64,000 nt of DNA from Hyaloscypha bicolor E (GCF_002865645.1 NW_020194541.1:37609-101608); one strand, 5' to 3'; counted from the first letter of the stretch, positions 1 to 11,496 are shown. The notes: generated from the sequence alone by a model not told the origin. Numbers and translations: made by a program.

Positions 1-2
1 CT

Positions 3-569
3 TTTATACAGCAGCCTGTGTCAACACTGCTCCCTGGGACAGGAGAAATTTTACGTGCTGACGAATGCCGCTTGATGTACCTCTCCCACGACCAATCTTA
101 TAAGGTTGCCCCGCTCTTCCCGTTCGCTCCATTCGGTTCAACGTTATTGACCGACGCGAATATCGATGTTCGTCAACATGCACAATGTGGGGCAAACCAC
201 AGTCTCGAGTACGAAGGGTTGACCTGGCGTTGTTTGGGCGGCGAGCGCATTGCCACTTTGCATCTCCGTAAAGCTTCCTTACGTGCCAAAAATGGGAATC
301 CCGAATGCAACAATATCTTCATCGATTACGACAGCCTCGACAACGAGGATGATGACTGTTCAGAAATGGTGACTCGGAATATTTTCACTTGGCTGCGAGA
401 TGAGGATGGCTTTCCCGTTGCCGAGAGGGCCATTCGTGAACATGCGTGGATAGATAACTTGGACTCGGACGATGATGAACCCATTAAGGTCAACGCTCGG
501 TTTACAACGGGAGGTAATCTGCATGGATGGTTGTCGAAAACAAGGACTTGGCGGTCTAATTCGCTCTAA
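3..569 (+). CDS. Hypothetical protein, 5'-truncated by window edge
   Basis: An open frame runs from the left edge to a TAA at 567-569 with no in-frame ATG near its beginning, so this is the C-terminal part of a larger gene. The first bases (TTTTATACAG, ending at 11) look like a fungal 3' splice site, so coding may begin at 12 rather than at the edge. About 185 residues are visible. They are soluble-looking, with an acidic run (DSLDNEDDDCSE) near the middle and a second acidic patch (DNLDSDDDEP) near the end, and no membrane segment. I do not recognise the family. It could instead be a terminal piece of a HET- or F-box-type fungal protein, but nothing diagnostic is visible. Codon use is ordinary for the gene-bearing half of the window and there are no RIP-like stops. 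Confidence 0.5.
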   Translation, partial: FIQQPVSTLLPGTGEILRADECRLMYLSHDQSYKVAPLFPFAPFGSTLLTDANIDVRQHAQCGANHSLEYEGLTWRCLGGERIATLHLRKASLRAKNGNPECNNIFIDYDSLDNEDDDCSEMVTRNIFTWLRDEDGFPVAERAIREHAWIDNLDSDDDEPIKVNARFTTGGNLHGWLSKTRTWRSNSL

Positions 570-757
570 CGCACATTGGGGAGGTAGTTGTGTTTGCACT
601 TCAGGGCTCGTTCTGTCCAAAGAGACTGAGGTAACCTGATCTTTTGTCTCACATCCAATTTAGACCAAAACAATTTCCCCAATCTCTCAACTTCTGAACA
701 CCTCTCCCCCTGACAGACTCCTGAATCACCAGGTTCATCATCTCAGTATGCCCAGTA

Positions 758-1372
758 TTATACTCTCCTATATATCTCTGACTGTGCTCCACTCACAGCT
801 CTAATAACAAGCCGGGAACTGTAGCCCATACGGTGGGTTTCCAGTGACGGATCCAGATGCCTGCCCTCTCGTCCAGACAAAAATTTCTCGATCCAGACCC
901 GGAAGCGTTTCAACATGTCCAGAATTCGACTTGCCGACATCGTCATAAGTGACAGATGTCCAACGGAGCAAGACACATCCTTGTCAACAATGAATGGTAT
1001 ATCTCTTACGAAGGCGGCTAGTGCTGATGCTAAACCAGAAATTGTAGACAACTTGTCTGTCTCCCTTGTCAGGTTTCTCGATGTGATCTCTTCAACAAGA
1101 TCACACCATAGCGCGAAGATGTTCATGGGATCTTGAACATAGGCATAGGGGATTCGACGTGGCGCTATTTAGTCGTTGGCTCTAATGAGGTATGCCGGAA
1201 CTGTCTCCGCTGTAGAATTTAATCTCACAGGGTCAACTGTCAAGCGGATTTCGCCAACAAACACCCTTGACTCTGCATCCTCGCCCAGCTTTTGATTGCT
1301 GCAAAATTCTTGAATACAAGAGCTCCGCGCTGTCCTAAGAGAACCACCCAGTTGAAGTGACCCCGGATACAT
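758..1372 (-). pseudogene. HET-domain (heterokaryon incompatibility) protein, decayed C-terminal half
   Basis: Three characteristic HET-protein segments appear in order on the minus strand but in three different frames. At about 1111-1010 is a stretch containing WCDLVEEITSRNLTRETDKL followed by STISGLA, matching the family pattern W..LV..YS.R.LT...DKLPA.SGLA. At 911-873, one frame over, is ETLPGLDREIFVW, resembling Y.AGLW...I...LW. At 840-811, in the third frame, is KPTVWATVPG, resembling the APSWSWASVPG motif. Upstream (1372-1330) a weak GWVLQE..L-like segment is readable as FNWVVLLGQRGALVF. At least two frameshifts are needed, plus a stop near 1155, so the gene is broken. Intact members trigger non-self recognition cell death in Pezizomycotina. 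The N-terminal HET core with its LSYCWG motif was not found. Family assignment comes from motif memory, not from a search. Confidence 0.5.
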
Positions 1373-1769
1373 TTGATGTTGTGAGATTCCACCGGAACGA
1401 ATTTAAGTCACTGGATATGATCTGATTCGATTTGATTGTTCCCCTTTGGCGTAAGAGAAGGAGCCAATGGCTCGCACGATGCATGAAATGAAAACATGAA
1501 ACCGGGGGGATAGAATGCTATTTAAAGACGATGCAATGAATAGGCAAGCCATCCTCCAATTGGAGGAATCGATTGCTGTGGGAGAGAGTTGAAGGCAGCG
1601 AAACTATTACGCCGCTACATCTTAGTGCTGTTCGGAATTTGTTACACAAGAGTTTAAGACCCCCTTGGGAAAAAGATAAACTTGAGTTTGGGAAAGTACG
1701 GGGTTTTACTTATGACTCTAATAAGTTGAGGGCTGATATCAGGCTTGGCAGAAATACCTAATTTCTGGT
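1373..1769. other. Intergenic, no supported gene
   Basis: Mixed-composition DNA between the HET relic and an AT-rich island. A short open frame (1573-1761, +, TTG start) has no recognisable domain and is not supported. The 5' part of the HET pseudogene may once have extended here, but I could not read its core motifs. Confidence 0.4.
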
Positions 1770-2740
1770 ATCGATACTATCGATAAAGTATCAATTCCCG
1801 GAACCCAATTCCCCCCTTTAATTGCAATTAACTTTAGAACCACTTCCCTTATAAGAAAACTTTTGGTAGCACAAATATTCTATTTAATTTAGGCTTTCTA
1901 TTTAGCTACTTATCTTATAGTTTAGACTAAAACTAGTCTTAATACGGCTATTTTAAGCAAAAAATAACTCGAGATTTTTATAAGGCTCGCTTATAATAAG
2001 TATTCCGATAAGAGGTATAAATATAATAGTAAATTCATTAAATACAAGGGTCATTTTAAAATTAAGATAATATTAACTTTTATTATTAATATTAAGTAAT
2101 TCCTTTAATAGAAAGACTAGAAAATAAAGAAATTATATATAAATATATTATTATATAAATTAAATAATAAATAAAAGAGATAATTTAAGACTAAGTATTA
2201 ATTCTTGTAATATCTAAGTAATACTATCTAGTATTAATACCTTATTAATACTAAAAGTATTTTTGCCAAGCCTGACTAATATTTAAATAGTTATATTTAT
2301 TTTTATATACTTGTAGTATATTAAAGAAATACTTAAACTATTTGAATTACTTAAGTATATACTTATTAAGTATTAAGTAGAATATAAGTAACCCCTCTAT
2401 AACTAAGCTTAAGTAGAATAGAATAAACTATTTAAGTAATTTAACTACTTATTACGTGATTTATTCTATTAAATATCTCTCTTAATATTACAAATATTAT
2501 TAAATTATTCTCTTTATTATTTTACTTTACCTTTATTATCTTTTTTATTACTTAGAATTCCTCTAATACTACTTATTATATTAGTAAAATTTAATATAAT
2601 AATTATATATTATTTAATATATATGACTTCTAAATAATAAATCTAAGAGAAAAGAAATATATAGGGCTTATTTGACTTCTGCTTGCTCTTAGATAGAATA
2701 TAGCCTTTTAAAGTAAGATTAAACTAATAATTAAATCGGG
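1770..2740. repeat. AT-rich, RIP-mutated relic island
   Basis: About 1 kb of very AT-rich DNA inside the gene-bearing half. Remaining C is mostly in CpT and TpA is abundant, the same signature as the large transposon block after 21 kb. No LTR, inverted repeat or coding relic could be assigned. A 40-base segment at about 2349-2391 recurs in less mutated form at 2779-2833. It is best read as an old, RIP-inactivated repeat fragment. Confidence 0.6.
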
Positions 2741-2764
2741 GAACTTGCCTAATATAATATATGC

Positions 2765-2955
2765 TTACACGTGACTCACTACTTAAGTTACTTAAGTATA
2801 TACTTAATGAGTATTGAGTAGAGTATAAGTAGGATATATTTTGGCTGAGTAGAGTACGAGTAGGACGCACTACTCTACTCATTTGACACACTGCATGCTC
2901 GTGGTGAGTTCCAGTCAGAGAGTCGTGTTGTATGAGTGTCACGTGACCTATCATA
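2765..2955. repeat. Short repeat with internal tandem and inverted units
   Basis: The unit TGAGTAGAGTAYRAGTAGGA occurs twice in tandem (about 2815-2834 and 2846-2865). The segment also holds a perfect 10-bp inverted pair, GAGTAGAGTA and TACTCTACTC, with a 14-bp loop. The block is bracketed by CACGTGAC near 2768 and GTCACGTGAC near 2940. The left part is the unmutated counterpart of the AT-rich copy at 2349-2391, which differs by G-to-A changes. It may be a small non-autonomous element, but clear terminal duplications were not identified. Confidence 0.45.
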
Positions 2956-2959
2956 AGGA

Positions 2960-3322
2960 ATGATACTCACATTCGTAACGGCAAGTCTCAAGATGCACAA
3001 GATGCACGCGCCTTCAAGGATCGGAAACAAATAGGAGAAGGAAGAAGTGCATATTAATACTCCGATTCAAGTTCAAAGGTGCTCGTGTGTAGTTCATGGT
3101 CACCAAGATACCGACCTTCCAAAATAAATGGATATAGAACAATTGTTTGTGAATGCCTGCTAACCGGCCATGATCAAATTCAGACTATTTTTAAGTGCTT
3201 CCCAGCTGCAACGAAACGAAATAACAAAAATTACCCTGCCAGCACACTCATAAATCATAGCTGAGGTAGAGCACAACCCACTTGGCACTCCCATTGGCTG
3301 CTCGACACAACTGAGACAACCG
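2960..3322. other. Intergenic downstream of the 3323-5552 gene
   Basis: Normal-composition DNA holding the 3' flank of the minus-strand gene. The short plus frame at 3079-3264 has no recognisable features. I see nothing else in it. Confidence 0.4.
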
Positions 3323-5552
3323 CTAAAAAAAGCTTATTTCTTCGTCCTCGTCTGCAGCATCCTCCTCTACATCCTCTACATCCGCAGCCTGAGTATAGAA
3401 TGGCTCGACATAGATCTCCGGATTAACATCGTCATTCAAACCTTTCGACTTGGATTTCGTTCTCGCCGCTTTCAGCCTCTCCGTGAACAACTTCTTGGCA
3501 ATAAGCCAGGAGCCCTCGTCGTCTCTAGCTACAGGCACTTTGGTGTCCGATGTCGAGGTCTTGAGCGTCAAGTCGAGCTTCTCAATGCAGTCTCTCTGTG
3601 TTGCCTTGGCTACACCGGCAATGAATTCGGAGAGTGACGTCCCTTGAATCATCCCTTCGGGCCAAAACACCGTGGTGTCGCGAGGCTCGTGTGTGACGAT
3701 GAAGAAGTTCATCTGAGGTTTTGGACGCTGTTGTGAGCGATTCTCGGAAGAAGAAACGTTGGCTTTGGTTTTCGGCTCTGACTCTTCATAAGTGGTTGCT
3801 GCTGGGGCTGTTCCGGGCTTCGTGGCAGGTGCGTTGTTCTGTACCTTAGATTGCCTAGGGGCGAATGGTTGTGGAGATTTGCTTGATGTCTTGTCTGCAG
3901 CGCTAGCAGAGCTGACTGGTGCATTCTGTTGCAATGGGCTTGGTCTTGGTGTTGGCTGAGAAGCAGATTGTATAGGAATCCTCGAAGCGTGTGCTGCTCC
4001 ATTACGGAGATCCTTTTGCTGCAAACCCCTGGGCAAGTTGCCTGACTTGGCAGATGGTTGTGAGGATGGCGATACGGATGGTGCCTTGGGCTCAGCAATA
4101 TCGTCCTCTACAGTTGGTGGTATGTACCCAGCCGTAGTGACAGGTGTTGTATGTGCACCCGCTGATGTGCCCGAAGGTGTAAAGCTTTTCTTCGTGGTCT
4201 TTATAATGATTTTGTGTGATTTCGGGGGCTTGTGCTGAGGGGAAGGCGTCTTTTTAGAAGCACGGGGAGGTGGCGGCATTTGAGAGGACCCTGATCCTGA
4301 GTTTGGCTTGCGTTTGGGCATGGCTATGGTCTCTCGGTGTATTTGAGATGTGTCAGAAGATCCGGCTTGTCTCGGGGGCTGATGACCAGAGGATCCGAGA
4401 TCCATATGGTTCATCATTGGCGCCACCGGAGCAATTTGGGGACTTTGTGTGTAGTCTTCATCCGAAGAACTGTCTTCGTTCTCCATCTCTTTCATCAGCT
4501 GCTCAAATTCGGCATCAGAAATGGTGTCGTGGAATCGTGAGCTTGTTCGAGCCCGAAGGCTGTATTTTGCTCTTCTCTTGGATGGGTTGGTATCCCACAT
4601 TTGTTCGGATTGACTCTGCTTCGAATGGAAAGAGGAGGTGTGGCTCGAAGATGGTTGCCTAACCACCGGTTCCTGCATATTGTCAGCTTATACCGAGCCA
4701 GTTGATCACACACGAGACCCTTACTTGTTCATCCGGCATGTCATATATGTCCTTGGTTGTCGGCAGAGGGCGGTCACAAGGAAGAGGTGGGCTGCTGCCG
4801 AACGATCCTGAGAGATCTACAAAGTTTGAAGTTGGTGAGAGTGTATTCTCGGCCGTTCTAAATAGAATGTTAACACGGGAGCAGACTCGGGAAGGTAAGC
4901 GGTATCATACTCTGACCTCGGGCGTTTTCGTGATGACTTCTTTGTCTCTTTATCAGAAGGTGCATCGATGCTTGCCATACGCTGTGGCGTACTCCCTTCC
5001 CTTGGAGACTCAGACTCTGAGTCCTTGTGATTCCATTGGCCATACGTTGCATTGTTCTTGAAGTATCTGTTCTGCTTGAAAAATAATTGAACAAGAAGTT
5101 CTATGATTCTAGGAAAGGTTAGTGACCCACGATATTATTTAAACGAAGTCAAGTGGTGAGCTGTTAGATGTGCCGTACCTCTCTTTGTCGTCTGGATATT
5201 GCAGCTTGGAGTCATATTTCCAGGGGCGACTTGCCGACCAGAATCGTTCCGCATTATTTTTCTCTGCGAGAAACTTCTCTGCCAATGTATGGAGGTCTTT
5301 TTGCACGGCAGGCGAGTGCCAGTCAACCAGGCCGGTCGCTGGTCCACTGTTGCTCGTTCTGCTGTTTTTCCGCCACTCTACTGTTATGTCCCGGAAGGCA
5401 TTCTTCACTGTGACAGGGGCGGCATTGAGGCCGAGAAGTTCCCTGATAACATCAACCGAAGGGATTTTGCCGAGCGCCATCAAAGGTTTTTTGGATGATT
5501 CGGTCGTCATATCTACAAAGTCGGTGGGTATCATTTGTGTATGTCGCAGCAT
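3323..5552 (-). CDS. Four-exon, largely disordered hypothetical nuclear-type protein
   Basis: Proposed exons on the minus strand are 5552-5179, 5066-4917, 4857-4725 and 4672-3323: 2007 nt, 668 residues. Introns have GTACGG/ACAG, GTCAGA/TTTAG and GTAAGG/GCAG ends; the third holds a CTGAC branch site, and all phases (2, 2, 0) join cleanly. The N-terminal ~140 residues look folded (a segment with AFRDITVEWRKNSR). The middle is a long low-complexity region rich in Ser, Pro, Gln and Lys, with basic clusters such as KKSSRKRPR and PKRKP that could be nuclear localisation signals. The C-terminal ~110 residues (beginning MNFFIVTHEPRDTTVFWPEG) look folded again and end in an acidic tail (EDVEEDAADEDEE). 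I chose the first in-frame ATG (5552); 5534 or 5510 are alternatives. I do not recognise a named family; a chromatin- or transcription-linked role is only a guess from composition. Confidence 0.7.
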
Positions 5553-6211
5553 AGAGGAGGAGGGAAGTAAGGAGGGGCCATCCTTTTTCCATCGGGAAGG
5601 CAAAGCAAACAGGGGCGCCTACGCTAACCAATCTCGCTCACCTGGAACCAACAACCAACACCGACATCATCCACCAAGGATCGGAGAGGCCGAGCATACC
5701 ACTGAAGCCTGATACGAGCCCTATATAATGACTCACACCCTCTATTACAACGATGGTGTTATTGGGGTGGATTAGATTGCAAAGCAAGATCCATCCTAAG
5801 GAGCTTTCGTCTCCCACCACGACATGCACATCCCAACTCACCTCGTTCATTTTGAGTACGATTTGGTCCAGAGCCTGATTTTCTTACTTGACTTTCTAAT
5901 ATCGCAATCCCTGAACTTAATCATTCCGGGTCACTTCCTATAGGGCGATTTCTCTCGAATCTGCCTTGCCATCTTCACTTCGTAAGCCAGCCGGGTGGGT
6001 GACATGTATGGTCAGCGTCTCTGGTCTACCCCACCCGAATGCACTAACCACGATCCGTGCACATTCTGTATCCCCTTTTCTCACGCCCCGATCAGTCAAT
6101 CCATCTTGCAATGACTCTGTCAACTCGGATTCTGGAGCAGGAATTGAACAAAATTGAATCTAAACTCTTCGTTTGAACCAGAGCGTCCTGTGAATTCCGA
6201 ACGACGATAAA
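5553..6211. other. Divergent intergenic region between 3323-5552 (-) and 6212-6844 (+)
   Basis: This spacer probably carries both promoters. On the minus strand an ATG AAC GAG at 5850-5842 is followed directly by GTGAGT, and a second GTGAGC donor-like site lies near 5642. A spliced leader or upstream exon for the 3323-5552 gene is therefore possible. The minus frame 5638-5850 reads through these sites and is not protein-like. Confidence 0.35.
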
Positions 6212-6844
6212 ATGAGAAACACAATTTGGTATATTCTGGCATCGTGTGTCGCTGTTGTACTTCTTCTATTTGTATTCAAAATCGGTATGTTGAATTGATA
6301 TCTTCTATTAGACATTGAGAATTTTCCATCTTGGCAGTAGCAACGCGTTCGTTTGATCTCCGAGGACGAGTCGCGGATTGGTGGCGAGGAACTGTCGTAA
6401 TAAGAATTAATAGTTATAGCGAATCCAAATCCCATTCGGAGTGTGGGCTTGCTCTTCCGCGGACGAGACGACGTCGCCGGCCAAGAGAGGATGACGATTG
6501 AGCTTGTCTCAAAGCGAGACGGGAGGGAGAACATCAATTCTCTTAAGATCATAGCTCCGAGAGGTTTACAAATTGCGTGGACCATGAATAAAAAGGTGCG
6601 TATCGACAAATAGTATGTCGCCTGCGACTTGTGCTAACAATGCGCCTCTAGTCTGCGCATGGTATCATTGCCTAATGAATCTGCACGAACGCCGTTTAAT
6701 GCCGTATACGACCGCGACACGCTGGGCTTCAGGCCGGCTGGCAGAGGTAGACGACTGGCCTCTCCAGTTCGAGAAACGAGCGACGGGAACTCTTCGAGCA
6801 AGTGGAAGGAATATACGGGGACAAGTTGGGATGACACACAATAG
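6212..6844 (+). CDS. Small single-pass membrane protein, three exons
   Basis: Exons 6212-6284, 6414-6612 and 6652-6844 join in frame (phases 1 and 2) to 465 nt, 154 residues. Exon 1 encodes a start followed by a hydrophobic helix (WYILASCVAVVLLLFVF), an N-terminal anchor or signal-anchor. Exon 2 is a mixed charged segment (SVGLLFRGRDDVAGQERM) and exon 3 a polar tail rich in Arg, Ser and Thr. Intron 1 has a GTATGT donor and AATAG acceptor. Intron 2 is only 39 nt but has a perfect GTATGT, GTGCTAAC and CTAG set. A competing acceptor at 6337 (TTGGCAG) would give a 78-residue protein ending in RRRRRPREDDD. A GTGCGT donor at 6597 is also possible but breaks the frame. I do not recognise the family. 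The model rests on splice logic alone. Confidence 0.5.
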
Positions 6845-9139
6845 AATTTATTTAGCCAGGGAGGGGCGATGCAGGATCTGATTTACGCTTTGCCTGTAGA
6901 GTTGGGGTCCGGTCGCAAAGGCCACTCAGAAGGCAAGGAAGAGATTGTAGTCTTCATAGAGAGGCCTCTCTAGGTTACCTCAAATAGATATCATTTCCAG
7001 TCAAGAGAAGCGGATTGAATGCTCAAATCTCGAACTTTTGCAGATGAAGGGTGAGCCCGTATGCCCAATCAAGGAGAAAAGATTCCAGTGACGCGTATCA
7101 AAACTTAAGAGTAGACGCGTAAGGCTGCAACAGGTACCTCTTGCGCCCGCGTGAATAATACGGTGCGGCAAGTACCCGTCATAACACAATTTACTCCTTC
7201 TCTTCCTCAACTCGGCAGCGCAAATTCGGAGACGCATATTAGAAAGTCAATTCTCCTTCAAACTACGACAGACCCCTATTGTTGCGGAAGATTATGAAAA
7301 TTTTCCTTTTATCACATTATAAAGTTGGTGTTCTTCAGCTGACCAGCACTCAAAATTAAGCGAAATATCCCCAAAAAGTCCATTTCTAGCAGCTCAAGTT
7401 AAGGCGATTCTAAGAACGATTAACTGTCGACCAGGCACATTTGGCCTCGTAATTTAACAGGATGCTCCCAGATCATTCAAAGGTGTCCGGCGTTCGGATT
7501 TATTCTTTTCAGGACATCTTTTTCTATTGTCACACAAACCCCTATCCGTTTTGGGAAAGACACTTAGCACGTGATCGTATCCAGGACAGATGCTCATAGC
7601 AATCTTGACCTGAAAATAAAATAAAAACGTTTGACTTTCTTTGACTGTCTTTGAAACAATTAATGCAGGCATTAATATTTCTTTAGCACTTCGTTCCTGA
7701 GCATAAGATTTGCAGGTTTGTGCCACAGACATAGCTTGCCTAAGCCTACAAATGTTGCGGGTGGAAGCCCTTAATTTTGGGCTCTCGGTCGCCAAATTCA
7801 AACGCGCTCCTGTCTATTCCAACCCCTACGTCCTACACTACGCAGAGGACACTACATTGCAGAGGAGATGGAACCATTAGAACGTAGTCCTGTAGGAAGG
7901 TCACTAGCACAATGAGCAGCATAAACACTTCCTTGGCGAGATACATTGTATTTGGAAAAATGTCTTGCTATGATTATGGCCGAAGACAAGGACGCAGATC
8001 GCCGCATAAAGGGACGTGATTGGACAGCATTTGACGCCTTTTAAGAACCATTTCTTGCGCACTCAACACTGAACAGTCTGTAATTCCAGGCCATTCTACT
8101 AAAAGTTCGCTGTAAGGTAGGGACAAGGGGTACTTCAGCTTTTCAGGGCTTACCCCTGTAGATACAGGGACTGCCTCGCTAAGAAGCCCTATTCTAAGCC
8201 CCTCCTCACTGTCCAGGCGCTGTAGCTGGCAGCGCTATAACTCTGGGAGATATCTCTTAAGCAGAATGACAAGGAACTCCTAATAAACACTTCTCCAACC
8301 GTTCCCACAACGCACCAGCCCCAACAACGTGTATGAGTTCTACTCTTCCAAGTCCCTATATTACGAGAAAGTTCGGGATTTACCATATTTTCTTCACACA
8401 TGTCGCAATGCCTCAGTTTCAGCAATCCCAAGGTCTCTGCGAACTTTGCACCAAAAACCTAAACCGGAGCTTCTCCGCTGGGGAAGTGAGAGATAGCAGG
8501 GTACCCATTTATATCTCCCGCGTGACAGGCACCACTGTCCGATCCGACTTAGAAGTCATCTCATCAGTAAGCATTGGCGGGCTGTAAGCTGTGTTCTGAA
8601 ATGTTGCAAGTCCATCCCATCGAAGTTTGCAATAGTTATGATTGGACAACTCGAGACAGCGGCGTCAAAGAGGCACTTTAGGATCTATTATTTCACCCAA
8701 CTTCTAATTAAACAAATTTGCATTAATGCAGCTCTAGGCCCTCAGAAGATAACTAGACAAAGGTCTATCGTTCAGACAGACCATAATAATATGTTGTTTG
8801 TGCTTATTCTGCCAAAGCCCCAACTCTTGAATAATATCATTTTACGATACTATATGGTAATCGTGTAATCATGTAATTATCTAGAGGACTTCGGCACCTT
8901 CCAAAATCCCAAAAAAATTATGACGATATGAGGCTCTATTACAATGCATTATCTGAAGCAATTCTACCAAACCCTAATGTACATAACGCCATCTAAATGC
9001 ATGGTATCTTCAGTCGCTGATAAATGCCAAGTCTCTCTCCGAAATACAACAGTTTCCGCGTTTTATCGTCTTCGCAGTCCACGTAGGCGTTCTTGCACCT
9101 ATGGTTAGAGTTCTCGCCTTCGACGACCAGCACCCTCAA
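6845..9139. other. Long intergenic region without a supported gene
   Basis: About 2.3 kb of ordinary composition. Several open frames of 60-115 codons exist (7001-7237 -, 7454-7801 -, 8189-8431 -, 8333-8587 +, 8638-8868 +), but none shows a domain, a signal peptide or convincing splice extension. The plus frame at 8333 has an ATG and a CELC motif after MPQFQQSQGL, faintly like the start of some HET proteins, but it cannot be extended. This may hold decayed genes. Confidence 0.4.
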
Positions 9140-10503
9140 TTAGGGTTCTATAGTCGACATCTCCACACTATCCGGGAGATCTACGATAGCTGGCGAAAAG
9201 AACAAATCCCCAGAGATTGTTCCACGGATAGTATATGCAGAAGCAACAATCCAGAAAAGAACAACTGTAACAGTGAATACCTATGTGTGGATTAGCCTCT
9301 AGGTCTTTTATAAAGCAGTGAGCCCCAAACTTACAGTTCCGAGAACATCAAAGAAAGCGGATGGCATTTCCTGTCCCATTGTGATAGTTGAGCCAGTGAA
9401 TACCCCCGTAGCAAACACGATGCTCCACCAACCCATGTTGAACGGAGATTTTGATCTGCCAAACGAAGCCACGGCCCAAAATAGCCACGCAAGTCCAAAT
9501 CCCCACATCAGAAGGGCAGTTAAGAAGCCGAAGACATAGACAATCTGCCCAGCAGAAGGTATAATTGCGTTTGTCGCTGGGAAGACGGTCAATGCAACCT
9601 CGCCCAACTTCATGATCCCGAATCCTCCTTCACCGAGGGGTCCCAAGGGAAGGAAAACCGAGGAAATGACGGCTGGCGGAGGAAGTTTGTGCATCGTCAA
9701 ACGATGGTAATAAAGCACCAATGTGAAAAGTGCAAGTGGCACACCAATTCCCCAGAGGATGTAGCTGACGATCAAAGTCCAGAGAGCATGTGTGGGATTC
9801 GGTAAGACGCCTGCGACCGTACCGCCGGTTGCTGCACCAATAACTGCCCCTACGATAGGTAGCAGCCATAGAGTTGTCACGGAAGAGATGTCAGTTTTGT
9901 GAACAGACATACTAGATGCTGCCATTAGCCAACGATCTAAGTAAAATTCGGTATAAACAGATACGTACAGCATAAATGGGAGATAGAAACAGATTGCCAT
10001 CGACAATACAATCTCGATCCACCATAAGCTCCAAGCCAGAGTTACTGCCCAAGAACCCCAGGCTGGGACGCAAACGTTTACGATCATCTGGACGAGGATT
10101 CCGAGGCCCAGTGGACAGGTTCCGAGGAACAACGATTCGGTAGGGTGATTCAACATGGCGGCCCATATTTCGGGGAAGAGGAGGTATCGCAGGGCGGAGA
10201 TCAAGCAGAAAAGAACAAACAATACAAAATCTAAAACAAAGAAGATGATCGATAATCCGTACAGCCATTTTCCGTTGTATGGAAGTCGAAAGAGCAGAAC
10301 GGCGATGACACCAGTTCCCATTGTTATAGCGAACCATCTATTGTAAGAATCAGAAATAAGTCCATGTTAGCACGTGATATCAGGGGAACTCACGATGGAG
10401 TAAAGTTGCGAACTATTCTTCGACACCTTGACTTGATGCTGACTGGAGGAGGCTTCTCCGAATTGGGGCGCTGCGGCTGCTGTGTAACCGTAGAAAGGCT
10501 CAT
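9140..10503 (-). CDS. SSU1: Ssu1-type sulfite efflux pump (TDT/SLAC1-like family)
   Basis: Exons 10503-10394, 10337-9335 and 9280-9140 give 1254 nt, 417 residues. Intron 1 is GTGAGT...GCTAAC...ATAG; intron 2 is GTAAGT...CTAATCC...ATAG. Exon 1 starts at ATG AGC CTT, encodes a short polar N-terminus and ends RRIVRNFTPS, which joins WFAITMGTGV: the expected Ssu1 entry into the first membrane helix. About ten hydrophobic segments follow, including family-like LFLGTCPLG and VCVPAWGSWAV. Exon 3 supplies the last helix and the tail FWIVASAYTIRGTISGDLFF. Members are plasma-membrane transporters of the tellurite-resistance/dicarboxylate family; yeast Ssu1 exports sulfite and confers SO2 tolerance, while Mae1 relatives carry malate. 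Length is a little below yeast Ssu1 (458). Substrate is inferred by resemblance. Reading exon 2 unspliced would give a false 3' end at 9308. Confidence 0.85.
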
Positions 10504-11496
10504 AGTTGATTTGGATGCTTTGAATGCTGGCAGATACCAGATTTCTCTTCATCGATCTTGTGGCTGGAAATATATACCAAGAACGACCGGAGATACATCA
10601 CCTCCATTATTGCACATAACAGCGGCTTCGGCCACTCATGTTGCTTAGGGCATCCGGGTTGGAAATCAGCAAAACCTAGCGAGGATGTTGACGGAAATGC
10701 CAGGACTGAAAATTTGAACACCGCAGCGTGGTAGGACAGAAATTCAGGGAGAGAACGTTCTTGGCAAAGGCGGTGTGCGTTCTCCGAATGCCGAAACATA
10801 GCTCCCAATCACACACACCACACCTCAAAATCTTTCTCTTATTACTCATCCCCACACATTGCCTCCGTAGTCCTCGTTCGTCACAATTGAGTCGATGCCC
10901 CACATTCGCAGCACCTAATTTGTGCGCCCGCTCGTATGCTGCAGAAAAAAAGTGTATTAAATTTACTCTCAGTGCATCATCCATCGGACCGGCCCCAAGC
11001 GGGAAATGCTCAACACGGAGGGGACTCGGAGTGTTCAGGCGAGTTGACTGAGCTGAGGGCGATCATCGCCTGAGCAACAGCCGCTAGCTTACCAACTATA
11101 TGTAGGCATACAAAATTTAACAGTGAGAAAAATTGATTCACAATACCCGGTATTCCGATCTTTGATGTCACGATCTTCGGACCGTCTACCCCGCAAAATT
11201 ATCGCGATAATCTAAAAACCAGAGTCACCCAAAAGAGGACAATCCTTGTAGGAAAAGGTAAATGCTATGCCCGACAAAAACTCATGGTTCAGAGCATCCT
11301 TAACGGAAATACTCATTATACAGAGCATAACACCCTCGCTGACATCGCGTAGCTTTGTAGAGGCCCAGACAATCAATGAACGAGACACCATTCTTTGCGT
11401 AAAAAAAGGTGTTCACGGCAACTGTGTTTTCACCGCCATTAAGGTCTCAGATGAGGGTTTCGGTGGGAGCCGGGGGTAGAGTGCTCGTTGAAAAGA
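10504..11496. other. Intergenic, upstream region of the SSU1-like gene
   Basis: About 1 kb between the start of the transporter and the 3' end of the next minus-strand relic. It should contain the transporter promoter. Open frames at 10500-10808 (-), 10728-11051 (+) and 11267-11479 (+) lack recognisable features. No RNA gene was seen. Confidence 0.4.

Noticed and set aside
1573..1761. 62-codon plus frame
   Set aside because: TTG start, no recognisable features, ends at the AT-rich island.
5170..5712. 180-codon plus-strand frame opposite exon 1 of the 3323-5552 gene
   Set aside because: Antisense shadow; the minus strand carries the spliced coding pattern.
8333..8587. ATG-started frame with a CELC motif, possibly the start of a HET protein
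   Set aside because: No HET core motif follows and no splice extension works; similarity too weak to annotate.
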